In this document: in pieces, positions 35,405-44,827 of the stretch
Numbering within the stretch: the first letter of the stretch is position 1
How the letters are laid out: the number at the start of each line of letters is the position of its first letter
Source: JAMXLO01 sp963812075
GTDB taxonomy: Bacteria; Pseudomonadota; Alphaproteobacteria; Acetobacterales; Acetobacteraceae
Assembly: GCA_963812075.1 (NCBI GenBank)
Contig: CAWETN010000014.1
Span: 89,602-153,601, forward strand
Length of the DNA: 64,000 bases
Direction of reading: 5' to 3'
Program-made: the position numbers and the translations under genes
The notes under the pieces: generated by a model
Told to the model about the DNA's origin: nothing
Database searches by the model: none
Seen by the model: only the letters and a program-made list of their open reading frames with translations

Positions 35405-36271
35405 ATGCTGGCTTCCATCATCGCCTCGGGCCTTGGCTATCGGTGCCGTCTATGCGCTGATCGGCATCATCTACAACACGATGTTCTCCGCCTCGCGGGT
35501 GATGAGCTTCACCGCCGGCCAGGTCGGCATGCTGGGCGCGTGTTCGGCGCGCTGTTCATCCTGCGGCTCGGCCTGCCGTCCATCGTCGGCTTCGCGGTCG
35601 ACGCTGGCTCGCCTGCGCCGCGATCGGCGTGGTCACCGAGATCGTCGCGGTGCGGCCGGTGCTCGAGCAAGCTGGACCAGCATCTCTACGTGCTGTCCAC
35701 GCTCGCGCTCGCGCTGATGATCCAGCAAGTGACGGCGATCGAGTGGAGCACCGAGCCGCAGCCGTTTCCGCGCCTGTTCGGAATCGGCAATGGCGGATCC
35801 GCTCGACGAGAAGTTCTGGCTGCCGCTGGTGGCCTGCGCCGCGGTGGTCGTCGGGCTGGAGTTCCTGTATCGCCGCACGTTGGTCGGCCGCGCCTTTCTG
35901 GCGATCGCCGAGGACAACTTCGCGGCCCGCGCGCTCTGGGGTTGCCGGAGCGCAACCTGCGCATGGCCAGCTTCGCGATGGCAGGGGTGATCGGCGGAAT
36001 CGCCGGCTTCGCCTCGGGCGAACTGCTGCTGGCGTTCTTCGCCAACGGCGCGATGCTGAACTTCTACGGGTTCGTTCCAGTCGCACTCGGCGGATTGGGG
36101 AACAACCGCGGCGCCGTGATCGGCGGTCTCGCGCTGGGCCTGTTCCAGCAGGCGGCCAATTTCATCTTCGGCGGCGTGTTCGCGTCGGTGGCGGTGTTTG
36201 TCGTGTTCATCGTCGCGTTGCTCGCGGCGCCGCAGGGGCTGTTCGGCACAACCACGGCACGACGGGTCTGA
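35405..36271 (+). pseudogene. livH: LivH-type permease, several frameshifts
   Basis: The protein can be followed across three frames: 'GAVYALIGIIYNTMFSASRV', 'MSFTAGQVGMLG', 'VVTEIVAVRPVL', 'KLDQHLYVLSTLALALMIQQ', 'LDEKFWLPLVACAAVVVGLE', 'ALGLPERNLRMASFAMAGVI', 'FVPVALGGLGNNRGAVIGGL'. At least five small insertions or deletions (near 35435, 35540, 35610, 35665, 35808 and 35938) break it. The amino-acid sequence around each break is well conserved, so the lesions are recent or are sequencing errors. ATG 35405, stop 36271, overlapping the next start. Confidence 0.82.
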
Positions 36272-38086
36272 TGGCGACAAATGCCGATGGTATGACCGAT
36301 ATTGCGGCCGTCGCACGCCGTCGCGGGGCCATGGATGCCCTGCACGGCCCGGCGCAGTTTCTGGTCGTGTCGGTTCTCGCGATCCTTCTGCCGTTCGTTG
36401 CCAACGATTACTGGACGCTGATCGGCACACGCGCAGCGATCTATTGGGTGCTGGTGTCCGGGCTCAACCTGGCCGTCGGCTTTGGCGGGCAGCTCGCGAT
36501 CGGCTACGTCGCACTGCTGACCCTGGGTGCCTACACCGCAAGCGTCCTGGTCCTCGGCAATCTGGGTCCACCGTGGCCGCCGCTCGCCGCGCTCGCCGCC
36601 TCGGGTGTCGTGGGCGCGGTCGCCGGGGTGATCGTCGGGCTGCCGGCGCTGCGCCTGCGCACGTTCTATTTCGCCATGACCACGCTGGGCTTCGCCACCA
36701 TCATCACGCAGATCGCGCTGGCCTGGCAGAGCGTGACCGGCGGCGGCATCGGCGTGCCCGGTCCGGTGCTGCCGAAACCGTTCGACGGGACGTTGCGGCC
36801 TCTATTTCTTCTGCCTGGTCGCCGCCGGACTGTGCACCTGGATGACGGCCAACATCGCGCACAGCCGCTTCGGGCGCGCGCTGGTGGCGATCCGCGATGC
36901 CGAGGTCGCCGCAGAGGCCACCGGAATCTCCAAGTCGGGACTGCTGATCTCGGTGTTCCTGTTCAGCGGCGCGACGGGCGGGATCGCCGGCGGGCTGTTC
37001 GCCACGCTGCAATCCTACATCACGCCGGACGCCTTCACCTTCGACCTGTACGGTGCTGTTCTTCATCGCCATCCTGATCGGCGGGCGCGGCTCGATCATC
37101 GGGCCGCTGCTCGGCACCATCATCCTGACCGTGCTGCCGGAATTCGCCGCGCCCGCTGGTGGCATGGTCCACGTTCCTCTACGCGCTGCTGCTGCTGGTC
37201 ATCGTGCTGGCGATCCCCGGCGGCATCGCGGACCTGCTGGATTTCGCCAACCGCAGGCCGCTGGAGAGCAACCGCGCCATCGTGCCGCGCCCGGCGCTGT
37301 TGTCCGAGTTGCTCGACCACGGCAGTGCCGAGCGAGACGATCGCGTTGCGTGGTGTCGCGCTGGCGTTCGGTGGGGTGCGCGCGATCGACGGGCTGGATC
37401 TGGAGATCCGGCCGGGACAGGTGCACGGGCTGATCGGGCCGAACGGTTCGGGCAAGACCACCACGCTGAACGTGATCAGCGGATACAACCGCCCGGAGGC
37501 CGGCCGCATCGTGCTCGGTCCGCACGACCTTGCGCACGGCGCGCCGCAGACCCGCGCCGGTCTCGGCATCGCCCGCACCTTCCAGACGCCGCGCCTGATC
37601 GGCGAGGCGTCGGTGCTGCAGAACGTGATGATCGGCGGCACGATCGACGGCACCGCGACATTCGCTGAATCGCTGCTCTGCCTGCCCCGTCACCGGCGCG
37701 ACGAAGGCGCACTGCGCAGGAGGCGATGCTGGCGCTGCGCGCTGTCGGACTGGAGGCGCTCGCCGCCGTGCGGGCCGATCGTCTGCAGCACAGCGAGCTG
37801 CGCTTCATGGAGATCGCACGCGCGCTGATGCTGCATCCGGTGTTCCTGCTGCTGGACGAACCCGCGGCGGGATTGTCGACCGACGAGATCCAGCGGCTGG
37901 GCGAGATGATCAAGCAGATCAGCCAGTGCGGCACCGGCGTGCTGCTGGTGGAGCATCACGCCGACCTGATCTTCGACATCTGCGACCATGTGACCGTGCT
38001 GAACCTGGGGCAGGAGCTGGCTTCCGGCACGCCCGGCCGACATCCGCGCGCACAAGGAGGTCGTCAGTGCCTATCTCGGCGCCTGA
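36271..38086 (+). pseudogene. livM-livG: LivM-LivG fused permease/ATPase, several frameshifts
   Basis: Starts at ATG 36271 within TGATG. Permease part: 'GGQLAIGYVALLTLGAYTAS', 'LPALRLRTFYFAMTTLGFAT', 'RFGRALVAIRDAEVAAEATG', 'ILIGGRGSIIGPLLGT', ending 'IADLLDFANRRPLESNRAIV'. A linker leads straight into the ATPase part: 'LRGVALAFGGVRAIDGLDLE', Walker A 'GPNGSGKTT', 'GIARTFQTPRLIGEASVLQN', 'HPVFLLLDEPAAGLSTDEIQ', 'VEHHADLIFDICDHVTVLNL'. No stop separates the halves, indicating a fused gene (about 605 codons). Frame breaks lie near 36798, 37052, 37160, 37320, 37720 and 38035. The Walker-B/signature region 'HSELRFMEIARALMLHPVFL' is divergent from LSGG. Confidence 0.8.
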
Positions 38087-38818
38087 ACCGCTGCTGACGG
38101 TCGCGGACTGCGTGCCGGCTACGGCAAGATCGGCGTGCTGCACGACGTCGACCTGACGATCGGCCAGGGCGAGGTGGTCGCGCTGCTCGGCCCGAACGGC
38201 GCCGGCAAGACCACGCTGTTGCGCGCCGATGTCCGGATTGTTGCCGTGGGCGGCCGGCGAGGTGACGTTCGCCGGCGACGACCTGCGTGGTGTCGGCCCG
38301 CGCGAGACCGCGCGCCGCGGTCTGGTGCATGTGATCGAAGGGCCATCGGGTGTTCACCCAGCTTTCGGTCACCGACAACCTGCTGCTGGCCGGCTACGAT
38401 CTGCCGCGCGCCGAACGCGTAGCACGGGTCGACGAGGCGCTGACGTTCTTCCCGGAGATCGCCGCCAAGCGGCATGATCGCGGCGGCGCCCTGTCGGGCG
38501 GTCAGCAGCAGATGCTGGCGGTCGCGCAGGGCCTGGTGCGCCGGCCGCGCCTGCTGATGCTGGACGAACCGTCTGCCGGACTGTCGCCGGTTCTGGTGGA
38601 TCGCGTGCTCGCCGTGGCGCGCGCAGCTGCGTGACAACGGCACGGCGATCCTGCTGGTCGAGCAGTTGATCGAGAAGGCGCTGGCGCTTGCCGACCGTGT
38701 CTGCGCGCTCGCACGCGGGCGTATCGTGCTGGAGGCGCCGACGACCGAACCCGACCTGCCGCATCGGCTCGAACATGCGTATTTCGGCCAGGATGTGCCG
38801 AGCGCGATCCACTCGTAA
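38067..38818 (+). pseudogene. livF: LivF-type ATPase, frameshifted
   Basis: GTG 38067 overlaps the LivG end by 20 bases. The order is 'IGVLHDVDLTIGQGEVVALL', Walker A 'GPNGAGKTTLLR', 'GLVHVIEG', 'FTQLSVTDNLLLAGYDLP', the signature 'LSGGQQQMLAVAQGLVRRPR', Walker B 'LLMLDEPSAGLSP' and 'LLVEQLIEKALALADRVCAL'. At least four frame breaks (near 38108, 38228, 38343 and 38627) interrupt a protein of about 250 residues. Confidence 0.82.
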
Positions 38819-38840
38819 CTTCGTAGTCTTGGAGAATCCG

Positions 38841-40038
38841 ATGCTTGCCACACGCCGTCAGTTCTTGGTTGGTTCAGCAGCGAGTGCCGCCGCGGTCGCA
38901 TCCGGTCTCGCCCGCCCGGCGATCGCCAGCAGCGAGCCTATAAAGATCGGTTTCCTGCCGGCCCTGACCGGCCCCAGCTCGTCGACAGGCATTGCGATCA
39001 ATCGCGGCACGCTGCTGGCGATCGAGAAGATCAATGCGGCCGGCGGCGTGAATGGCCGCAAGCTCGAGCTGATCAGCCGCGACACGCAGAGCGATCCGAC
39101 GAAGGCGGTGAACGGCGCCACCGAGCTGACCCGGCGCGAAAAGGTGCACGTGGTCTGGGGGCCGCTGAACTCCGGCGAGGCGCTTGCCGCAACGCCGCTG
39201 ATCGCGCGGGATGGTGTGCCACAGCTCGATTCGTGCTGGGTCGAACTCGCTGACGGATCCGAAGAGGTGGCCGCTGGCGTTCCGCAATGCTCCCACCAAC
39301 CAGCAGGTGGGCGGTGCGGCGACGCGCTATGCGCTGGAGATCCTGAAGGTCAAGAAGGTTGCCATCATCGGCGACACCACCGGCTATGGCACGGCATCGG
39401 TCAACGCCTATGTGCCGATGGTCGGCGCCAGGGGCGGCACGGTCGTCTATCAGAACGAAGTGGATGCGAGCAATCCGGACCTGAAGCCGGAGATGCTGCG
39501 CATGCGCGACGCGGGTGCCGAGGTCATCATGCCGTGGAGCGTCAATGCAGGCTTCCTGTCACGCATCATCAACGCGCGCGGCCAGATGGGCTGGGACGTG
39601 CCGATCGTCGGCCAGACGACACTCGGCTCCGGCCAGACCAAGGCACTGCTCGACAAGCCGGAGTACTGGGCCAAGGTCTATCAGAACAATTTCCGGCCCT
39701 GCTGCTATCAGCCGTCAGGCGAACTGCCGCCGCGCACGGCCGAGTTCGTGGATCGGCTGCGCTCCGCCAAGATTGAAATGGGCGACACGCTGCTGTGGTG
39801 GATCGCCATCGGCTACGACGCACCGCGGCTGATCGCCGATGCGGTGAAGGCTGTGGGCAGCCAACCCGAGGCGATGGCCAAGTACTGGAACACGCTGAAG
39901 GCGTGGCCGGGAGTCTACGGCGACATCACCTGGACGCCGGAACAGCATGACGGCTACCCCGACAGTCAGGTCGTGATGTGTCAGGCGAATTCGTTGCGCG
40001 ACGGCGCGTTCAGCCTCGCACCGGGCTACGCGGCGTGA
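38841..40038 (+). pseudogene. HAAT-type substrate-binding protein 3, one frameshift
   Basis: ATG 38841 behind GGAG. Tat-like leader 'TRRQFLVGSAASAAAVASGL', then 'IKIGFLPALTGPSSSTG', 'RDTQSDPTKAVNGATEL', 'VVWGPLNSGEALAATPLIA', 'VPQLDSCWV'. At about 39242 one extra base shifts the frame; the correct sequence resumes as 'NSLTDPKRWPLAFRNAPTNQ' and ends 'LRDGAFSLAPGYAA' at 40038. Length is 3n+1. Third paralogue of the set. Confidence 0.82.
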
Positions 40039-40056
40039 TTGCCGCGCCGGGCCGGT

Positions 40057-41349
40057 TCATGGCCCCGGCGACCGAGCCTGACGCTGCCACAGCCGATCGC
40101 TGGCGATGCGGGCGCCCTCCGTCATTGCCGAGAACTTGGCCCACACCACTTCCTCGTGGCCGACACGTGATCCCATGCCGCAGTCCGTGCCGGCCTGGAC
40201 GTTCTCGCGGCCGACCAGTCTGGCGTAGCGGACGAGGCGCTCGGCGATCAATTCGGGATGCTCGACCAGGTCGGTTGCATGTCCTATCACGCCCGGCATC
40301 AGCATCTTGCCGTCCGGCAGCTTCACCTGTTCCCAGACATGGTATTCATGCTCGTGCCTGACGTTGGCCGCTTCGATCGAATACTGCTGGGCGTCGATCT
40401 TCAGCAGCAGGTCGGCGATGTATTTCAGCTCGATGTCGTTGACGTGCGGCCGATGGCCGCTGCCCCAGCAGGTGTGGAAGCGGACCTGCTCCGTCGGGAT
40501 GCCGCGCAGGGCGTGGTTGATGATCTCGACGCTTCTCGCGAGAAAGCTGCGATACTGCTCCACCGTCCAGTCGGGATAGAACATCCAGGACGTGCAGAAC
40601 TCGGGTTCGTCGACCTGGACGATCAGGCCGGCATCGGTGATCGCCTTGTATTCCTCGTGGCAGGCACCGGCGACGGCTACCATGTATTCGTCTTCGCTGG
40701 CGTAGTGCTCGTTGCGGATGCCGGCGCCGAGACTAAGCGGGCCGAGCGCCGCCAGATATCCTTCGGCGTCCTTGCCGGCGATGGCCGCCTGGAGATTTGC
40801 GATATCGGCCTGCACCGCCGGTTGACCGGTATAGCGGATCGCTCCGGTGCAGACTCGTCCTTGCTGGTCGGTCCCGTAATGCGCGTGCCCGGACACCGCG
40901 AATCCCGGACGGACCGGACCGCCGGAGCCTGAGTACCACAGGCCGAACTCGTAGAAGCCGGGGAATTGGCGACGGTCGCGTTCGCCTGGGCCTGCGCGCT
41001 TCGGCGGGGCTGCGGGATCAGTGTCGGAGCGGCGGGAGAAGCCGGTGACGCGGTCGTACAGATAGCCGCCATAGCTGCCGGCCTTGGCATATTCCCCGTC
41101 GTTGACCACATCGACGCCAAGCTCGACCTGGCGCTGAGCAATTTCGTTCACAGCCATCGGCAGGCGCGACGTATAGTCCGCGCCGAGTGAATGCCGCCTG
41201 TCGCCACGAACCAGCTCGTCCAGATAGTCGGGCCTTGGCAGATTGCCGGCGTGAGATACCAGGATGCGGTGTTCGCTGCGTCGCACGATCGCTTCCCCCT
41301 TGCGGATGGCGGAGACACGCTGGTTCTCCGCCATCATTCGGTGATCCAT
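40057..41349 (-). CDS. Cobalamin-independent methionine synthase (MetE C-domain)-like protein
   Basis: 430 residues from ATG 41349 (ATGs at 41337 and 41334 are alternatives). 'ILVSHAGNLPRPDYL' at the N-terminus, 'IVQVDEPEFCTSW' in the middle, the zinc ligands in 'RFHTCWGSGH' and 'AGTDCGMGSRVGHEEVVWAK' and 'YSIEAANVRHEHE' place it in the UROD/MetE-like superfamily. Stand-alone C-domain proteins of this type include methyltransferases and epoxyalkane:CoM-type enzymes. It is convergent with the transporter, with only 18 bp between ends, and is intact in contrast to its neighbours. Confidence 0.82.
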   Translation of the reverse strand: MDHRMMAENQRVSAIRKGEAIVRRSEHRILVSHAGNLPRPDYLDELVRGDRRHSLGADYTSRLPMAVNEIAQRQVELGVDVVNDGEYAKAGSYGGYLYDRVTGFSRRSDTDPAAPPKRAGPGERDRRQFPGFYEFGLWYSGSGGPVRPGFAVSGHAHYGTDQQGRVCTGAIRYTGQPAVQADIANLQAAIAGKDAEGYLAALGPLSLGAGIRNEHYASEDEYMVAVAGACHEEYKAITDAGLIVQVDEPEFCTSWMFYPDWTVEQYRSFLARSVEIINHALRGIPTEQVRFHTCWGSGHRPHVNDIELKYIADLLLKIDAQQYSIEAANVRHEHEYHVWEQVKLPDGKMLMPGVIGHATDLVEHPELIAERLVRYARLVGRENVQAGTDCGMGSRVGHEEVVWAKFSAMTEGARIASDRLWQRQARSPGP

Positions 41350-41456
41350 CGGACGGTATTATCCGGCAGGATCATTCGCGGCGACAGGGGCCGGCTGTCA
41401 AACAGCTCGAATAGGGCGTTTCCTCACTGTGCCGCCTGGCCGTGAAAGAACACGGC

Positions 41457-41600
41457 ATGATTACTGAGCGGACGCGCGAGGCGCTGGCGCAGAGGAAGGC
41501 TCAGGGCGCTCTTCCGGGCAACCGGACCAAACTGAGCGAGGCGCAGGCCAAGGGCGTAGCGGTTAAACGGCTGGCCGCAAATGCCTTCCTGATTACGCAT
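41457..41600 (+). pseudogene. Serine resolvase remnant
   Basis: 'MITERTREALAQRKAQGALP' then 'GNRTKLSEAQAKG' is the end of the catalytic domain of Tn3-type resolvases ('ISERTKAALAAAKARG...LGN'). No N-terminal Ser region and no HTH domain follow. It abuts the IS1595 remnant. Confidence 0.65.
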
Positions 41601-42076
41601 AAACCTCAGCCAATTTCAGGAGCCGATAGGGCATCGGCGCGGTTCGGACGGCGGCCCATGTGAGCCGTGGGATCATCGCCGCCAGATCGTATCGCCGGTT
41701 GAAGCGATATTCGAATTCGGCGGGGTAGCGCGGAACATGCTTTCTGTCGATAGCGCGATAGGTTCCTGTGATGGCGGCCTTGATGTTGCCCAGCGCGGTG
41801 TTGACCCATTTGAAGGCTGGCGTCCGAGCTGCCTTTGGTCCTGACCCAGTCGTGACGACCTGGTGGGCGCAACCGGCATCGGCGACGCTGGACACTGAAG
41901 GCCGTCGCTGACGACAGCGCAGTCCGGATCGAGGCTGCGCTTGGCGAACCCTGCAATCGAAGCTGCACAGAAGCGGGCGACCCGGCGCAGCTTCAGTCGA
42001 ACCGGCTTGCCCTCGGCGGTGGTCTCGACGGCGGCGACGAACGGCGTCTTGCCGGGTGCCCCGCGACCTCGCTTCC
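41593..42076 (-). pseudogene. IS1595 (ISXO2-like) transposase, C-terminal part
   Basis: Reading across two frames (break near 41890): 'RGRGAPGKTPFVAAVETTAE', 'SLDPDCAVVSDGLQC', 'AFKWVNTALGNIKAAITGTY', 'VPRYPAEFEYRFNRRYDLAA' and 'APMPYRLLKLAEVYA'. This is the DDE/N C-terminal half of ISXO2-type transposases. The missing first half lies beyond an IS21-type insert, at 44328-44680. The 7-bp CGCTTCC at 42070-42076 is repeated at 44328-44334. Confidence 0.78.
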
Positions 42077-42410
42077 AGGTCGTGTCCGTCAAGCTGGTGA
42101 AGATCGTGATGTAGCGAAGGCCTTAATCGGCGTGTCGGCGCGGGTCGAACGATCTGGTACGATAGACGGCCGGATGATGGTGCTGCGACCGTGATCGCCG
42201 CCGTCAAGCCCGGCGCCTTCGGCGCCCCGCTGCGCGGCTGCGGGGCTTGACCGCGACGCCACGGTCGAGCGGTGGGCATAGGTGCCGTCGTGGCGCAGCT
42301 GCCGGGAAACGCTCCCGACCGCTCCTGTGCGCCGTAGTTGCGGGGAGCTGTCGGGACGAAGGGCGTCCCGACATTCGACCTGCCTCCGGCGGGTCGAACA
42401 AAGGGCTGGA

Positions 42411-43272
42411 TTACGCTGGCGGCTGGGTTTCGCGTTGCCTGGGCGGTCGGCCACGGCGACGTGGTGTGTCGGCGATCGGCCCGGACGGCGACTTGGGACG
42501 CATCGCCTCCGGCACAAGGTCGGCATGTTGGCGCAAGCGGTAGCTGGCACCTTCAATCTGAATGACCACGGCATGGTGCAGAAGTCTGTCCAGCAAGGCC
42601 GTTGCGACGACCGGATCGCCGAAAACCTCGCCCCATTCACCGAAACCGCGATTGGAGGTCAGGATCATCGCGCCTCGCTCGTAGCGGGCGTTGACCAGCT
42701 GGAAGAACAGGTTGCCTGCACCGGCGCCGACGGTGAGATAGCCGATCTCATCGATGATCAGCAGCGAGGAGCGGCACAGGAAGCGAATGCGCTCGCGCAG
42801 TCGCCCTTCGCGTTCGGCCTTGGCAAGTGAGTCGATGATGTCTGCGAGCGGCGAGAAGTAGACGCTGCGCCCGGCGCGGACGGCCTCGACGCCGAGTGCC
42901 GCGGCCAGGTCGACTCTTGCCGGTACCGGATTGGCCGATGAAGTGAACGACCTCATGGCGATCGATGAAGTCGAGCTGTGCCAGGGCGAGGATCCGGTTG
43001 CGGTCGAGCGAGGGCTGGAACGAGAAGTCGAAGCCGGACAGCGTCTTGATGGTGGCCAGTCGCGCCATTTGCAGCGCCGCCTTGACCCGGCGGCTCTCGC
43101 GAATGGTGATCTCCTCGACCAGCAGCGTCTCGATCGCCTCGATTGCGCCCAGCTGGCCCCGCTCGAGCTGCTGCACGACGTGCTCGAGCGTCTCCAGGGC
43201 ACGCGGCATGCGCAGCCCGACCAGGTGATCGCGGATGCGATCGATCGGCGCTGCCGATGTGTCGCTTCTCAT
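42411..43272 (-). pseudogene. istB: istB ATPase helper, one frameshift
   Basis: 'DHLVGLRMPRALETLEHVVQ' and 'FDFSFQPSLDRNRILALAQL' open the protein; Walker A 'GQSGTGKS' follows, but a single-base lesion near 42920 shifts the frame; 'LAAALGVEAVRAGRSVYFSP', 'SLLIIDEIGYLTVGAGAGNL', 'ILTSNRGFGEWGEVFGDPVV' continue in the new frame to 42411. IstB is the AAA+ partner of the IstA transposase. The start overlaps the istA stop. Confidence 0.78.
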
Positions 43273-44315
43273 GCCACGTTACCGTTCGCGGCGAGACGTC
43301 TGCCGACGGCGTCGTAGAACGCCAGCGGGCGCAGGGCGACGATGTCGCCGGAGCGAGCGCGCCCGGATGCACCGTTGCGCGGCGTCTGGCTGTTGGCCGG
43401 AGGCGGCAGGCTGCGGTGACCGGCGAGGATGCGCCGCTGGCCGCGTCCATCCTGCACGGGATGGACGGCAATGACGTGACCCGCCTCGAGAATGCGCACC
43501 TCGGCGGCGGTGTTGTGCACCTCGACGACGCGGCGGCGCGCGCTGTTTGGCACGCTGTAGAGGTTGCCGTCGACCGAGACCATGCCGTCACGGGTGATGC
43601 GACGCTCGAGGCGCAGCACTGCCTGGAATGGTCCGGCAGGAAGCTGTTGAAGCTGCGGACGTTCCTCGGCGAAATGCTCGGCGACGACACGCCGGGTCGT
43701 GGCATGCACGCGCACATTGGCAACCTGGTCGAGCCACTCTCGCAGTTGCTGGTTGAGATCGTCGAGGTTGCGGAAGAGGCGGCCGAGGAAGAAGTCCTCG
43801 CGGATGTAGCGGAACGGCCGCTCGACCTTGCCCTTCGTCTTGGCCCGATACGGCTTGCACGCCTTCGGCAGGTAGCCGTAGTGGCGGGCGAACTCGAGCA
43901 GGGTCCGGTTGTAGACGATGTGACCAGCCTCAGGATCCTCGCGGCTGAACACGGTGCGCATGCGGTCATACAGGATGTGTTCCGGCACACCGCCCAGCGC
44001 CTCGAACGCCGCGGCGTGACAGCGCAGCAGGCTCGATAGGTCCTGGTGCAGCACGAAGCGGGCCCACAGCATGCGGCTGTGACCGAGCACCAGCGAGAAC
44101 AGCCAGACAATCCGCTCCGTGCCTGGCTCATCGGTGAACACCGTGCGGAAATGCGCGAAGTCGACCTGCGCCTGACGTCCGGGCGGCGTCTCGAAGCGCA
44201 CCTCGAAGGGAGCAGGCTCGGTCGGCCGGACCTCGCGCAGGAAGTCGGTGAGAATGCTGTAGCCGCCGGTGTAGCCGAGTTCGCGCAGCTCACGATGCAG
44301 GCGACGCCCGGTCAA
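43269..44315 (-). CDS. istA: istA transposase, N-terminally truncated
   Basis: 348 residues remain: 'GRRLHRELRELGYTGGYSIL', 'RFETPPGRQAQVDFAHFRTV' (DDE Asp region), 'VFSLVLGHSRMLWARF', 'HILYDRMRTVFSREDP', 'KPYRAKTKGKVERPFRYIRE' (catalytic Glu), 'VSVDGNLYSVPNSARRRVVE'. Relatives begin about 130 residues earlier with two HTH motifs, which are absent here because the frame starts at the junction with IS1595. Confidence 0.78.
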   Translation of the reverse strand: MTGRRLHRELRELGYTGGYSILTDFLREVRPTEPAPFEVRFETPPGRQAQVDFAHFRTVFTDEPGTERIVWLFSLVLGHSRMLWARFVLHQDLSSLLRCHAAAFEALGGVPEHILYDRMRTVFSREDPEAGHIVYNRTLLEFARHYGYLPKACKPYRAKTKGKVERPFRYIREDFFLGRLFRNLDDLNQQLREWLDQVANVRVHATTRRVVAEHFAEERPQLQQLPAGPFQAVLRLERRITRDGMVSVDGNLYSVPNSARRRVVEVHNTAAEVRILEAGHVIAVHPVQDGRGQRRILAGHRSLPPPANSQTPRNGASGRARSGDIVALRPLAFYDAVGRRLAANGNVA

Positions 44316-44327
44316 CTGCGGAATTGC

Positions 44328-44680
44328 CGCTTCCCGCCATGGCGTTCGCCGCCGAGATAGGCGTCGTCGATCTCGATCCGGCCGGCCAGACGCTTGCTGG
44401 CATCCCGCTCGAGCATGACCTGCGTCAGCTTGTGTTTGATCTTCCAGGCGGTGGTCTGCGTCACCCCGAGGCGACGGCGCAACTGCCGCGGCACCTGGTG
44501 CACTGATAGAGATCGCGGGTGGTCACCACGCTATGCTGCCTGCAGCCGCATACCGGGCATTCGAAGCCATTGGGCCAACGCGATGCAATCACGACCGCGC
44601 GGCTGCGTTGGCAGCGCAAATGGCAAGCCATGCGCGGACAGTCAGGTTGGGAGCTGTCTTGCGTCGCTCCTAAGCCCTAC
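44328..44680 (-). pseudogene. IS1595 (ISXO2-like) transposase, N-terminal part
   Basis: 'WPNGFECPVCGCRQHSVVTT' and 'RDLYQCTRC' form the zinc ribbon of ISXO2 transposases; after an internal loss 'RRLGVTQTTAWKIKHKLTQV' and 'GRIEIDDAYLGGERHGGKR' follow, stopping exactly where the IS21-type DNA begins. Together with 41593-42076 it forms one interrupted element. Confidence 0.75.
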
Positions 44681-44827
44681 GCAGCTCGTACCGACCCCCC
44701 GATGAACGGCCAAGGAATGAGACATTGAGCTGCTCACCTCGCCTCGGACAAAGTTGACGGCAGTGGTCGGTCCTGTTCCAGGTTCGGGAATATTTGCTCG
44801 ATGGCGCGAGCTCTCACGGAGCAGATG

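Larger units (their letters stand above)
42077..44327 (-). mobile_element. IS21-family element inserted in IS1595, incomplete
   Basis: 2251 bp between two CGCTTCC copies that fall at the same codons of the split IS1595 gene. It carries istA and istB on the minus strand. The istA end lacks the N-terminal DNA-binding part and no clear terminal repeats are seen, so the element is incomplete despite the direct repeats. About 330 bp beyond istB hold no gene. Confidence 0.7.
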
